DNA of 64,000 bases from Subtercola boreus (GTDB lineage Bacteria; Actinomycetota; Actinomycetes; Actinomycetales; Microbacteriaceae), in the NCBI RefSeq assembly GCF_003399645.1, contig NZ_NBXD01000021.1:1-64000 (forward strand). Reading direction: 5' to 3'. The notes below the pieces were generated by a model that worked only from the letters and a program-made list of their open reading frames with translations, was not told the origin of the DNA and made no database searches. Below, in pieces: positions 53,648-62,508 of this stretch. The first letter of the stretch is position 1, and each line of letters opens with the position of its first letter. The position numbers were made by a program, and so were the translations under genes.

Positions 53648-55468
53648 TCAGGCGAGCAGCTCCGAGAGCTCGAGCCACCTCAGCTCGAGGTCTGCGAGGG
53701 TGGCCTGGGCGGTGTCGAGCTCGGCCGAGAGCGCCCCGAGGCCGGTGTAGTCGCTCGCGTCGTGGGTCGCCATCTTCTCGTGGATGCCGGCGACCTGGGT
53801 GCCGTACTTCTCCATGCGGCGGTTCACGGAGGCGAGCTCCTTCTGCGCGTTGCGGAGCTCGGCGCCGCCGAGGGCGGGCTTCGACGGTGCGGCCTTACCC
53901 GCCGAGGGCGACTCCGAAGGGCTGGAGGTCGAACCCTTCGTGCCGTTCTTCTGCTGCAGCGCGCGCACCTCGAGGTACTGGTCGACGCCCCGGGGCAGGT
54001 GGATGAATCCACCCTCGATCACGGCGTACTGGTTGTCGGTGACGCGCTCCAGCAGGTACCGGTCGTGCGAGACGACCAGCAGCGTGCCCGGGTAGGTGTC
54101 GAGCAGGTCTTCGATCGCCGCCAGCATGTCGGTGTCGAGGTCGTTGGTCGGCTCATCCAGAATCAGCACGTTCGGCTCGCTGAGCAGGATCAGCAGCAGC
54201 TGCAGGCGGCGTTTCTGCCCGCCCGAGAGGTCTTTCACCGGGGTCGAGAGCTGCGCGCTCGTGAAGCCGACACGCTCCAGCAGTTGGGTGGGCGTCATCT
54301 CCTTGCCGCCGCTGACGTACGAACTGCGCTGGCGGCCGATCACGTCGCTGACGCGGTCGTTCAGGATGTCGTCGAGCTCGAAGAGCTGCTGGGTCAGCGT
54401 CGCGACGCGGATGGTCTTGCCGCGCTTCACCTTCCCTGTCGTGGGTTGGAGCGATCCGGAGACCAGGCTCAGCAGGGTGGACTTGCCGGCCCCGTTGATG
54501 CCGAGCACACCGGTGCGCTCCCCCGGAGCGATTCGCCACGTCACATCGTGCAGCACCCTCTTCTCACCGGTCGCGCCGTCGTACACGACGCCGACGTTCT
54601 CGAGGTCGACCACGTCTTTGCCGAGGCGCTGCATCGCCATCGACGCGAGCGACACCGAGTTGCGGGCGGGCGGCTCGTCGGCGATCAGCGCGTTGGCGGC
54701 GTCGATGCGGAACTTCGGCTTCGCCGTGCGGGCCGGGGCGCCGCGCCGAAGCCACGCGAGCTCCTTCTTCATGAGGTTCTGGCGCTTGGACTCCATCGTC
54801 GCCGCCATCGTGTCGCGCTCGACGCGCTGCAGGATGTACGCGGCATAGCCGCCCTCGAACGGCTCGATGAGGCGGTCGTGCACCTCCCACGTCGCGGTGC
54901 AGATCTCGTCGAGGAACCACCGGTCGTGTGTGACGACCACGAGCCCGCCGGCGTTCGGCGACCAGCGGCGCTTGAGATGACCGGCGAGCCAGGCGATGCC
55001 CTCCACGTCGAGGTGGTTGGTCGGTTCGTCGAGGAAGATGATGTCGTGGTCGCCGATGAGCAGCGCTGCGAGCGCGATGCGCCGGCGCTGGCCGCCCGAG
55101 AGGTCTTTCACGTCGGCGTCCCACGGGATGTCGCTGGCCAGGCCCGCGATCACGTCACGCACGATGGGGTCGCCGGCCCAGACGTGCTCCTCGATGTCGC
55201 CGACGATGGTCTGCCCGACCGTCAGCGCGTCGTCGAGTGTGTCACTCTGGTCGAGTACGGCGAGCGTCACCCCGTTGCGGCGGGTGACCCTACCGGAGTC
55301 GGGCTCGAGGCGCCCGGCGAGCATCCGGAGCAGGGTCGACTTGCCGTCGCCGTTGCGCCCGACGATGCCGATGCGGTCGCCCTCATTGATGCCGATGGTG
55401 ACGTCGTCGAAGATGACGCGCGTCGGAAATTCGAGATGGAGGGACTCGGCCCCCAGTAGATGTGCCAT
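53648..55468 (-). CDS. ABC-F family ATPase
   Basis: A 606-residue soluble protein with two ABC domains and no transmembrane segment. Walker A sites are GIVGRNGDGKSTLL and GINGAGKSTLL; signatures are LSGGQRRRIAL and LSGGQKRRLQL; Walker B ends are FLDEPTNHLD and ILDEPTNDLD. The linker between domains is charged (KRQNLMKKELAWLRR) and the C-terminus is a coiled coil. ABC-F proteins act on the ribosome E site; this one resembles the Uup-type subgroup. It is encoded alone. Confidence 0.9.
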   Translation of the reverse strand: MAHLLGAESLHLEFPTRVIFDDVTIGINEGDRIGIVGRNGDGKSTLLRMLAGRLEPDSGRVTRRNGVTLAVLDQSDTLDDALTVGQTIVGDIEEHVWAGDPIVRDVIAGLASDIPWDADVKDLSGGQRRRIALAALLIGDHDIIFLDEPTNHLDVEGIAWLAGHLKRRWSPNAGGLVVVTHDRWFLDEICTATWEVHDRLIEPFEGGYAAYILQRVERDTMAATMESKRQNLMKKELAWLRRGAPARTAKPKFRIDAANALIADEPPARNSVSLASMAMQRLGKDVVDLENVGVVYDGATGEKRVLHDVTWRIAPGERTGVLGINGAGKSTLLSLVSGSLQPTTGKVKRGKTIRVATLTQQLFELDDILNDRVSDVIGRQRSSYVSGGKEMTPTQLLERVGFTSAQLSTPVKDLSGGQKRRLQLLLILLSEPNVLILDEPTNDLDTDMLAAIEDLLDTYPGTLLVVSHDRYLLERVTDNQYAVIEGGFIHLPRGVDQYLEVRALQQKNGTKGSTSSPSESPSAGKAAPSKPALGGAELRNAQKELASVNRRMEKYGTQVAGIHEKMATHDASDYTGLGALSAELDTAQATLADLELRWLELSELLA

Positions 55469-55587
55469 TACCTCAAGTTCACCACAGAATCAGGTGTGCC
55501 ACGGTGTGCGTGCTTCCGGCTGTGCCCTGTGGTGTGCTTCTGCCCCGCAGGGTAGCGTTTGAGTCGACCTACAGAAAGAAGGCCATC

Positions 55588-55839
55588 ATGAGTCTCGGAT
55601 TCGGAATCTTCCTCATCGCCGTCGGCGCCATTCTCGCCTTCGCTCTCGACGTCACGGTCAGCTGGATCGACCTCAAGACGGTCGGCTACATCCTGATGGC
55701 GGCGGGATTCGTGATCGTCATCATCGGCATCGCGCTGATCGCCCGCAAGCGTTCGACGACGGCCGAGACCCGCAGCGCCGTCGACCCGGTCAGCGGCGAG
55801 CGCATCACCCGCAGCGAGCGCCGCGACGACGTCGTCTGA
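55588..55839 (+). CDS. DUF6458-like small membrane protein
   Basis: An 83-residue protein with two transmembrane helices (GFGIFLIAVGAILAFAL and VGYILMAAGFVIVIIGIALI) joined by the motif DVTVSWIDLKT, then a charged tail with TRSERRDD. This is a common actinobacterial family without a known role. AGAAAGAAGG precedes the ATG at 55588. Confidence 0.85.
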   Translation: MSLGFGIFLIAVGAILAFALDVTVSWIDLKTVGYILMAAGFVIVIIGIALIARKRSTTAETRSAVDPVSGERITRSERRDDVV

Positions 55840-55909
55840 GGCCGAGGCTGGGGCCGGGCCCGGCCTCGGCTGCGCCGGGCGTGTCCGGATGCTCGGCTAG
55901 CCTCGGGGG

Positions 55910-56442
55910 GTGACAACCTCGAGCGTGGCTGCGCTGATCGCGGCCAAAATGACCACCACTCCAGATTTTCCGAAGCCGGGCATCCTGTTCCGCGACCTCA
56001 CGGCGCTGATGGCCGACGGGGATGCGCTCCGGCAGGTCACGGATGCTCTGCTGGCGCAGATTCCCACCGATGTCGATGCCCTGGTGGGGGTCGAGGCCCG
56101 AGGGTTTCTGTTCGCCGCCGCGGCAGCTGTCTCGCGCGGCATCGGGGTGTACCCCATCCGTAAGGAGGGCAAGCTGCCGGGGCCGCTGCTGAGCGAGACC
56201 TACTCGCTGGAGTACGGCACAGCGACCATCCAGCTGCAACCGGAATCTCTCGCGCAGGGTTCCCGGGTCTACGTGCTCGACGATGTGCTCGCCACCGGCG
56301 GCACCATGGCTGCGGCGATCCGCTTGCTGGAGCGGGCGGGTTACGTCGTGGTGGGCCTCGGCGTCGCGATCGAGCTGCGCGGCCTCGGTGGTCGCGAGGC
56401 GGTGGCCGGATATCCCGTGCACGCGCTGATCGAGCTCGACGG

Positions 56443-56446
<4 letters not shown>
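55910..56446 (+). CDS. apt: Adenine phosphoribosyltransferase
   Basis: A 178-residue Apt. The start motif is TTPDFPKPGILFRDLTALM; the middle is LVGVEARGFLFAAAAAVSRG; the PRPP loop is VYVLDDVLATGGTMAAAI. It salvages adenine to AMP with PRPP. Translation starts at GTG (55910). Its stop overlaps the start of a short repeat-rich frame as GTGA. Confidence 0.93.
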
Positions 56447-56627
<181 letters not shown>

Positions 56628-56631
<4 letters not shown>

Positions 56632-57425
56632 TGAGCTTCGAGCTGCGGTTCGACGCCGACACGGATGCCGCGATCCGGGCGGAGTGGGCCGCCCTGCTCG
56701 ATGCGGGCCTCCCCAGCCAGGCGCGGCACGCCAGCGCGAGCAACGCACCCCACTTCACTGTGCTCGCCGCCCGCGAGGTGAACCCAGAACTCGTCGAGCC
56801 AAACGCACACCCCGAATCCGCCGCGGCCGGCCCGGACGGCGGCATGGGCAGGATCGCACACCCCAAACCTTCCACCTCCGACCCTGCAGGCGCGGCAGGT
56901 CAGCCCGGCGGGCCACGTCTGAACGGGACGGTTCCGGCGTCGCTGCTGCCCGTGGCGGTGCACATCGGCGGGCTGGGCAGGATCGCACCCCCCAAACCTG
57001 CCACGCCCGACCCTGCAGGCGCGGCAAGTCAGCCCGGCGGGCCACGTCTGAACGGGACGGTTCCGGCGTCGCTCCTGCCCGTGGCGGTGCACATCGGCGG
57101 GCTGGTGGTGTTCGGCGGGCCGCCGCGCGGCCTGGTGCTGGGGCGGTTGGTCGCGGTAAGCCCCGCGTTGCAGGCGCTTCACACGAGTGTGCACCGCCGG
57201 GCATCCGGAATCGTCGACCTGTCGGAACTCAGCGCACCCGGCCGATGGGTTCCGCATGTCACCCTCGCGAACCGTCTCACTCCAGCCCAGCTCGCCGACG
57301 CCATCGACGTTCTCGCCAAAGCCCGGCCGGCAGTGTCCGCCGACCCGGTGTCGGACGTGGGTTCGGCGGTGACGCTCTGGCACTGGACCGGTAGCACGAA
57401 GACCCTCACCCTCGTCGACGCCTGA
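56628..57425 (+). CDS. 2'-5' RNA ligase / 2H phosphoesterase-family protein with internal duplication
   Basis: A 265-residue 2H-superfamily protein. The two catalytic HxT motifs are HFTVLA at residue 42 and HVTLAN at residue 210. The spacing is enlarged by an insert at about residues 74-159, made of two near-identical 43-residue blocks (each ends RLNGTVPASLLPVAVHIGGL). Only one block would be needed for a normal fold. 2H enzymes act on 2'-5' linkages or cyclic phosphates; the substrate here is unknown. The start overlaps the previous short frame as ATGA. Confidence 0.8.
56846..57103. repeat. 129-bp in-frame tandem duplication
   Basis: Units 56846-56974 and 56975-57103 differ at only a handful of positions, mostly in the first half. 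They encode the two 43-residue blocks inside the 2H phosphoesterase gene. Confidence 0.95.
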
Positions 57426-57607
57426 CGCGGCGCCGGGCGAGGCGCCGGGCGCGGAGCGCGCAGCCGGTTCACCCGGACGGGGCTGAGCAGAGGTGGCGCC
57501 GTAGGGGGGGTTCCACATCGGCTGAGCTCCGTCCGAGTGGGAAAGCAGGCCCCCTCTTGACCGGCTGTTTACCGCCTGGGCGGGCGGAGAGTGCGCCGGT
57601 GCTGCTC

Positions 57608-57670
57608 AACGGACACGGTTCCGGCGATCCGTGCTCGATAGGGCGCCGGATCGCCGAAAACGTGTCCGTT
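57608..57670. repeat. 63-nt intergenic palindrome, copy B
   Basis: Outer arms AACGGACACG (57608-57617) and CGTGTCCGTT (57661-57670) are perfect inverses. The inner pair is CGGCGATCC (57622-57630) with GGATCGCCG (57648-57656). Same total length as copies A and C. Confidence 0.85.
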
Positions 57671-57731
57671 GCGGCCAGCGCGGCCGGCCCGTCACCGCCC
57701 TGGCGGGTGGAAAGACACGCCGACGCTGCAC

Positions 57732-57794
57732 AACGGACACGGTTCGGGCGATCCGCGGGGATTGAGGTGCCGGATAGCCCGGAACGTGTCCGTT
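57732..57794. repeat. 63-nt intergenic palindrome, copy C
   Basis: Outer arms AACGGACACG (57732-57741) and CGTGTCCGTT (57785-57794) are identical to copies A and B. The inner region pairs CGGGCGATCCG with CGGATAGCCCG imperfectly. Centre sequences differ among the three copies. Confidence 0.85.
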
Positions 57795-57936
57795 CCGGCG
57801 GTAGCTGGGTGGGCGCGCGGGGCGCGGTCGGGGCGCGCGACACAGACGCGGGGCGCGGCGCCCGGTTGGGGTGCGCGACGCACGCGCGGGGCACGGTTGG
57901 GCGCGCGACGCAGGAGCGGGGGGCGGCGCGCGGGCG

Positions 57937-58070
57937 GGTCAGTCGCCGACGAGGCGAGAGCCCCGCACGGGGCCGGGGGCGAGGCGCGCGGCTGGGCGCG
58001 CGACGCAGGAGCGGGGGCGAGGCGCGCGGCGCGCGAGCGCGGGTCAGTCGCCGATGAGGCGGGCGCCGTG
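57937..58070. repeat. Duplicated 3' end of ispE (105-bp period)
   Basis: GGGTCAGTCGCCGA, which includes the ispE stop codon (58044-58046), recurs 105 bp downstream of the gene end with the stop equivalent at 57939-57941. About 40 bp of flanking sequence is also similar (GAGGCG, GCACGGGGCCGG). The outer copy is decayed. Confidence 0.75.
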
Positions 58071-58979
58071 CACGGGGCCGGTGGCGCGCACGACGGTGTG
58101 GCGGGCGGCGCTCAGGGCGAGCTGCAGTTCGAGGGCTCCGTCGGGGTCGGCGGCGAGGAACGCGACGGTGGGGCCCGATCCGGAGACGATGCCGGCCAGG
58201 GCGCCGTTCGCTTCGCCCACCTCCAACACCTCGGCGAGGCGGGGTGCGAGGTGCAGTGCCGGGGCCTGCAGGTCGTTGTGGAGCGATTCTGCGAGCATGT
58301 GCGGATCGCCGGCGCGGAGCGCCTGCAGCACGTCGGCGTCGACGGAGGGCTGCGTCTGTGCGGGGAAGATGTCCTGCGCGTGGCGGTCGCGGTGGCGGTC
58401 GAGCTCCTTGTAGACCTCGGGTGTGGAGGAGCCGAAGGCGGCGAGGGCGAGCACCCACTGGAACTGGCCCTTCGCGAGTGCTGGGCTCAACTGGTCGCCG
58501 CGACCGGTGCCGATGGCGGTTCCGCCGGTGAACGCGAAAGGAACGTCTGCCCCGAGCCGGGCCGCGAGCCCGAGCAGCTCCTCACGGCCGAGTTCGGTGC
58601 CCCAGAGGGTGTCGCAGGCGAGCAGGGTGGCCGCGGCATCCGCAGACCCGCCGCCCATACCGCCCGCGATCGGCACGTTCTTCGAGATCTCGAGGTGCAC
58701 TCCCCCGCGGTAGCCGGCGCGGTGGGCGAGCATTCGTGCCGCACGGATGGCGAGATTCGAGCCGTCGGTGCTCAGTGCCCGGGAGTCGATGGCGCCGGTG
58801 AAGACCACCGAGAAGTCGTCGGCGTCGTAGGCGCGAACGTCTTCGTAGAGCGAGACGGCCTGGTAGGCGGTGGCCACGTCGTGATAACCGTCGTCCATGA
58901 CGGCACCGACCTTGAGGAAGACGTTGATCTTGCCCGGCGCCCTGACGTGAACCGCTTTGCCTCGCCAGTTCTGGGTCAT
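58044..58979 (-). CDS. ispE: 4-diphosphocytidyl-2-C-methyl-D-erythritol kinase
   Basis: A 311-residue GHMP kinase of the MEP isoprenoid pathway. The start [15 protein letters not shown], the ATP loop [18 protein letters not shown] and the C-terminal motif [17 protein letters not shown] are intact. It phosphorylates CDP-methylerythritol. The gene follows rsmA in the conserved metG-tatD-rsmA-ispE order with a 54-bp gap. Confidence 0.95.
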   Translation of the reverse strand: MTQNWRGKAVHVRAPGKINVFLKVGAVMDDGYHDVATAYQAVSLYEDVRAYDADDFSVVFTGAIDSRALSTDGSNLAIRAARMLAHRAGYRGGVHLEISKNVPIAGGMGGGSADAAATLLACDTLWGTELGREELLGLAARLGADVPFAFTGGTAIGTGRGDQLSPALAKGQFQWVLALAAFGSSTPEVYKELDRHRDRHAQDIFPAQTQPSVDADVLQALRAGDPHMLAESLHNDLQAPALHLAPRLAEVLEVGEANGALAGIVSGSGPTVAFLAADPDGALELQLALSAARHTVVRATGPVHGARLIGD

Positions 58980-59033
58980 GACTTTAACCTACCCGAGCCG
59001 CGGTGCGTCGGTTTGCAGCCGACGCACCCGGCG

Positions 59034-59888
59034 TCACCGGTTCATCGACGCCCTCGCAATGGAGAGGAAGTCGTGCACCGTCAGCGCCTCGCCGCGCGCG
59101 GTCGGGTCTTGACCGGCGGCGGAGATGACCTCGGCCGCCGCCTGCGAGCTGCCGAACACGCTCGAGAGCGACTGCCGAAGCATCTTGCGGCGCTGCTGGA
59201 ATGCCCCATCGACGAGTTCGAACGTGGCGATGCGCAGCTCTTCGCTCGCCAGGCTCGTCGCCGAGCGCTCGAACGCGACAAGCACGGAGTCGACGTTCGG
59301 CACCGGCCAGAACACCTGCCGGCTGACCTGGCCGGCGGTTCGCCAGGCGCCGTACCACGCCGCCTTCACGCTCGGGCTGCCGTACACCTTCGACCCGGGT
59401 TCGGCCGCGATGCGATGCCCGACCTCGGCCTGCACCATGACGACACCCGACTGGATGCTCCAGAAGTGCTCGAGGAAGTGCAGCAGCACGGGCACCGAGA
59501 CGTTGTAGGGCAGGTTCGCCACGAGACGGGTGGGGGCTCCGGGGAGAGACAGGATGCGCATCGCATCGTCGCGGATGACGAGCAGCCGGGCATCCGGTTG
59601 CAGGATGCCCACGGTGAGTGGCAGCTGTTCGGCGAGGCGCTTGTCGATCTCGACCGCGATGACCTCGGCACCCACCTCGAGGATGCCGAGGGTGAGCGAC
59701 CCGAGGCCGGGCCCGATCTCGACCACGGTCTCGCCGGGCTGCACTCCCGCGATGCGCACGATGCGCCGCACGGAGTTTCCGTCGATGACGAAGTTCTGGC
59801 CGAGCTTCTTCGTCGGGGTGAGGTTCAGCAGCTCGGCGAGGTCGCGGATCTCGGCCGGCCCGAGCAGCGACGCCCTCTCGTCGGTCAT
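59034..59888 (-). CDS. rsmA: 16S rRNA (adenine1518/1519-N6)-dimethyltransferase
   Basis: A 284-residue KsgA/RsmA. The start LNLTPTKKLGQNFVIDGNSV, the SAM motif VVEIGPGLGSLTLGIL and the catalytic RLVANLPYNVSVPVLLHFL are complete. It dimethylates two adjacent adenines near the 3' end of 16S rRNA. The ATG at 59888 overlaps the tatD stop as ATGA. Confidence 0.95.
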   Translation of the reverse strand: MTDERASLLGPAEIRDLAELLNLTPTKKLGQNFVIDGNSVRRIVRIAGVQPGETVVEIGPGLGSLTLGILEVGAEVIAVEIDKRLAEQLPLTVGILQPDARLLVIRDDAMRILSLPGAPTRLVANLPYNVSVPVLLHFLEHFWSIQSGVVMVQAEVGHRIAAEPGSKVYGSPSVKAAWYGAWRTAGQVSRQVFWPVPNVDSVLVAFERSATSLASEELRIATFELVDGAFQQRRKMLRQSLSSVFGSSQAAAEVISAAGQDPTARGEALTVHDFLSIARASMNR

Positions 59889-60892
59889 GAGGCGGTGACC
59901 GGTTCTGCGTTCCAGGAGCCGTAGACGGCTTCGGTGTTCGTGGAGATCTGGGCGGCGAGCTCCTCGTCGTCGATGCCGAGCTGGGCGGCCATCGCCCGCA
60001 GGGTGTACGGGATGAGGTAGGGCGCGTTCGGTCGGCCGCGATTCGGTACCGGGGTGAGGAAGGGCGCATCCGTCTCGACCAGCACGAGGTCTCTCGGCGC
60101 CACGGCGAGCGCCTCGCGGAGGTTGGCGGCGTTCTTGAACGTCACGGTGCCGGCGAAGGACACGTACCACCCGTTCTCTGCGCAGACTCTGGCCAGCTCG
60201 GCATCGCCCGAGAAGCAGTGGAAGACCGTTCGCTCCGGCGCTCCGACGCGCTTCAGTGTGGCGATCACTTCGGCGTGGGCGTCTCGGTCGTGGATCTGCA
60301 TCGCGAGGTTGTTCTCTTTCGCGATCTCGATGTGCGCTTCGAATGACCGGTACTGCGCCGCGATGGCCTCATCTCCGGATGTTCGGAAGAAGTCGAGCCC
60401 GGTCTCGCCGATCGCGGCGACCCGGGGGCGCGTGGCGAGCTCGGCGATGACCGCGAGGGCATCGTCGAGCCCTCCGCGCTCGGCATAGAGGGGAGCTTCG
60501 TTCGGGTGCAAGGCGACGGCGGCGAGCATGCGCGGCTCGATCGCCGCCTGCTCGGCCGACCAGCGCGAGGTCTCGACGTCGCCGCCGACCTGCACGACAC
60601 CCTTCACACCGACGGCGGATGCCCGGTCGAGGTGTTCGCGGTAGGAGAGCTGTTCGCCCGGTGCTCCGTCGGAGATCTCGAGGTGGGTGTGGTTGTCGTA
60701 CACGGGCACGGTGAGCGGCTCGGGTAGCGGTGAGTACGTCAGGTCGCGACCCGGCGAGGCGTCGCGCTGGCGGATGGCGGGCGCAGCAGGCGCACCCGCG
60801 CTGACAGGCCCGGCCGCCCCGGGCGGCGCAGCCGACCCGGTGGGCGCAGCAGGGCTGACCGGCCCGGCCGCCCCCGTCGCAGGGTCGCTCAC
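59885..60892 (-). CDS. TatD-family metal-dependent hydrolase
   Basis: A 335-residue TatD nuclease. Metal ligands are in VYDNHTHLEISDG, AAIGETGLDFFRT, QIHDRDAHAE, VFHCFSGDAE and LVETDAPFLTPVPNRG. The first 55 residues are a low-complexity Ala/Pro/Gly extension with internal repeats, not seen in most TatD proteins. I chose GTG at 60892 because it overlaps the metG stop as GTGA; a shorter product starting nearer VYDNHTH is possible. Family members are 3'-5' DNA exonucleases. Confidence 0.9.
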   Translation of the reverse strand: MSDPATGAAGPVSPAAPTGSAAPPGAAGPVSAGAPAAPAIRQRDASPGRDLTYSPLPEPLTVPVYDNHTHLEISDGAPGEQLSYREHLDRASAVGVKGVVQVGGDVETSRWSAEQAAIEPRMLAAVALHPNEAPLYAERGGLDDALAVIAELATRPRVAAIGETGLDFFRTSGDEAIAAQYRSFEAHIEIAKENNLAMQIHDRDAHAEVIATLKRVGAPERTVFHCFSGDAELARVCAENGWYVSFAGTVTFKNAANLREALAVAPRDLVLVETDAPFLTPVPNRGRPNAPYLIPYTLRAMAAQLGIDDEELAAQISTNTEAVYGSWNAEPVTAS

Positions 60893-62457
60893 GCGGCGCC
60901 GTCGATCGTCTCGACCCGTGGAAAGAGCGGCTCGAGGGGTTCGACCCGGCCCGCGCTCTGCCACTCGAAGGCCCGGGTGACGGGCACGGCGGTGATCTCG
61001 CCGACCCCGCCGAGGGCCTGCCAGAGCTTCGTGGTGGCCTCGGGGATGACCGGCGAGAGCAGCACCGCGAGGGTACCGACCCCGTGCACGGCCGTCGACA
61101 GCACCGCCTGCAGCCGCTCGCGCTGTTCGGGGTTCTTCGCCAGCGCCCAGGGCTCCTGCTCGGTGATGTAGCCGTTCAGCCCGTCGACCAGCTGCCAGAT
61201 GCTCGCGAGCGCCTCGTGGATGGCGAGGCGACCGATTGCCTCGTCTGCCTCGGAGGTGACCCGCCGTTCGAGCGCCAGAACCGTCTCGTCAGCCGGGGCG
61301 AGGGTCGCGGCATCCGGAATCGCACCGTCGAAGTACCGCAGCACCATGGCGACCACCCGCGAGGCGAGGTTGCCGAACCCGTTCGCGAGCTCCGACTGGT
61401 AGCGCGCCGACAGGTCTTCCCAGCTGAACGAGCCGTCCTGCCCGAAGTTGATGGCGCTCATGAAGTAGTAGCGGAAAGCATCGGAGCCGAACGTGTCGGT
61501 GATCTGGTTCGGCGCGATACCGGTGAGCTTCGACTTCGACATCTTCTCGCCGCCGACCAGGAGCCAGCCGTGCCCGAAGACCTGCTTCGGAACCTCGAGG
61601 CCCGCGGCCATGAGCATCGCCGGCCAGATGACGGCGTGGAAGCGGGCGATGTCTTTGCCCACGATGTGGGTCGCCGGCCAGAGCCGCTCGAACTGGGCGT
61701 CGTCGGCGCCGTAGCCGGCCGCGGTGATGTAGTTGAGCAGCGCGTCGAACCAGACGTAGACGACGTGCGAGTCGTCCCACGGGACCTTGATGCCCCAGTC
61801 GAACGACTGGCGGCTGATGGAGAGGTCGGTGAGGCCGCGGCCGACGAACGCGACGATCTCGTTGCGCACGCTCTCGGGCTGGATGAACAGCGGGTTCTTC
61901 TCGTAGAGGTCGAGCAGCGGCTGGGTGAAGTCGCTCATGCGGAAGAAGTAGTTGCGCTCCTGCAGCAGTTCGACCGGCTTGGAGTGGATGGCGCAGACCT
62001 GCTGCCCCTCGTATTGCCCGGTGCCGTCGACGAGGTCGCCCGGCTGCTTGTACTCCTCGCAGCCCACACAGTACGAGCCCTCGTAGTCGCCGGTATAGAT
62101 GTACCCGGCGTCGAAGAGGCGCTGCAAAAAGAGCTGCACGTTCACCTCGTGCCGCTTGTCGGTGGTGCGGATGAAGTCGTCGTTCGAGATGTCGATCGTC
62201 GCCAGCAGGGGCTGCCACGCCGTCTCGACGAGCCGGTCGGCCCACTCCTTCGGGGTCACCCCGTTCGCCGTCGCCGTGCGCAGGATCTTCTGGCCGTGCT
62301 CGTCGGTGCCCGTGAGGAACCAGGTGTCGTCGCCCGCCTGCCGGTGCCAGCGCGCGAGAACGTCGGCCGCCACCTCTGTATAGGCGTGGCCGATGTGGGG
62401 CACGTCATTCACGTAGAAAATAGGCGTGGTGATATAGAACGAGGAGCCGTCAGACAT
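60889..62457 (-). CDS. metG: Methionyl-tRNA synthetase
   Basis: A 522-residue class I synthetase. The HIGH motif is in FYVNDVPHIGHAYTEVAADV, KMSKS in GGEKMSKSKLTGIAPNQ, and the zinc-knuckle start in SYCVGCEEYKQPGD. The anticodon-binding helical domain follows. There is no C-terminal tRNA-binding extension. ATG at 62457 gives the family start (SDGSSFYITTPIFYVND); an in-frame ATG at 62481 is an alternative. Confidence 0.96.
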   Translation of the reverse strand: MSDGSSFYITTPIFYVNDVPHIGHAYTEVAADVLARWHRQAGDDTWFLTGTDEHGQKILRTATANGVTPKEWADRLVETAWQPLLATIDISNDDFIRTTDKRHEVNVQLFLQRLFDAGYIYTGDYEGSYCVGCEEYKQPGDLVDGTGQYEGQQVCAIHSKPVELLQERNYFFRMSDFTQPLLDLYEKNPLFIQPESVRNEIVAFVGRGLTDLSISRQSFDWGIKVPWDDSHVVYVWFDALLNYITAAGYGADDAQFERLWPATHIVGKDIARFHAVIWPAMLMAAGLEVPKQVFGHGWLLVGGEKMSKSKLTGIAPNQITDTFGSDAFRYYFMSAINFGQDGSFSWEDLSARYQSELANGFGNLASRVVAMVLRYFDGAIPDAATLAPADETVLALERRVTSEADEAIGRLAIHEALASIWQLVDGLNGYITEQEPWALAKNPEQRERLQAVLSTAVHGVGTLAVLLSPVIPEATTKLWQALGGVGEITAVPVTRAFEWQSAGRVEPLEPLFPRVETIDGAA

Positions 62458-62508
62458 AAGGAACATCTTAAGGCGTGCCATGCATCCGGCCCGCCGTATT
62501 ACGCGCGT

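Larger units (their letters stand above)
57426..58043. other. 618-bp gap with palindromes and degenerate tandem repeats
   Basis: No convincing gene. From 57571 a unit of about 123 bp is repeated once (57571 and 57694 both begin ACCGCC), and each unit contains a 63-nt palindrome. From about 57800 to 58043 the DNA is extremely GC-rich with degenerate GCGCGCGACGCAGGAGC-type repeats. A copy of the ispE 3' end is included at 57937. Confidence 0.8.

Noticed and set aside
57557-58057. An Arg/Gly-rich open frame in the 618-bp gap
   Set aside because: It crosses both 63-nt palindromes and degenerate repeats, has no ribosome-binding site and reads as low-complexity sequence.
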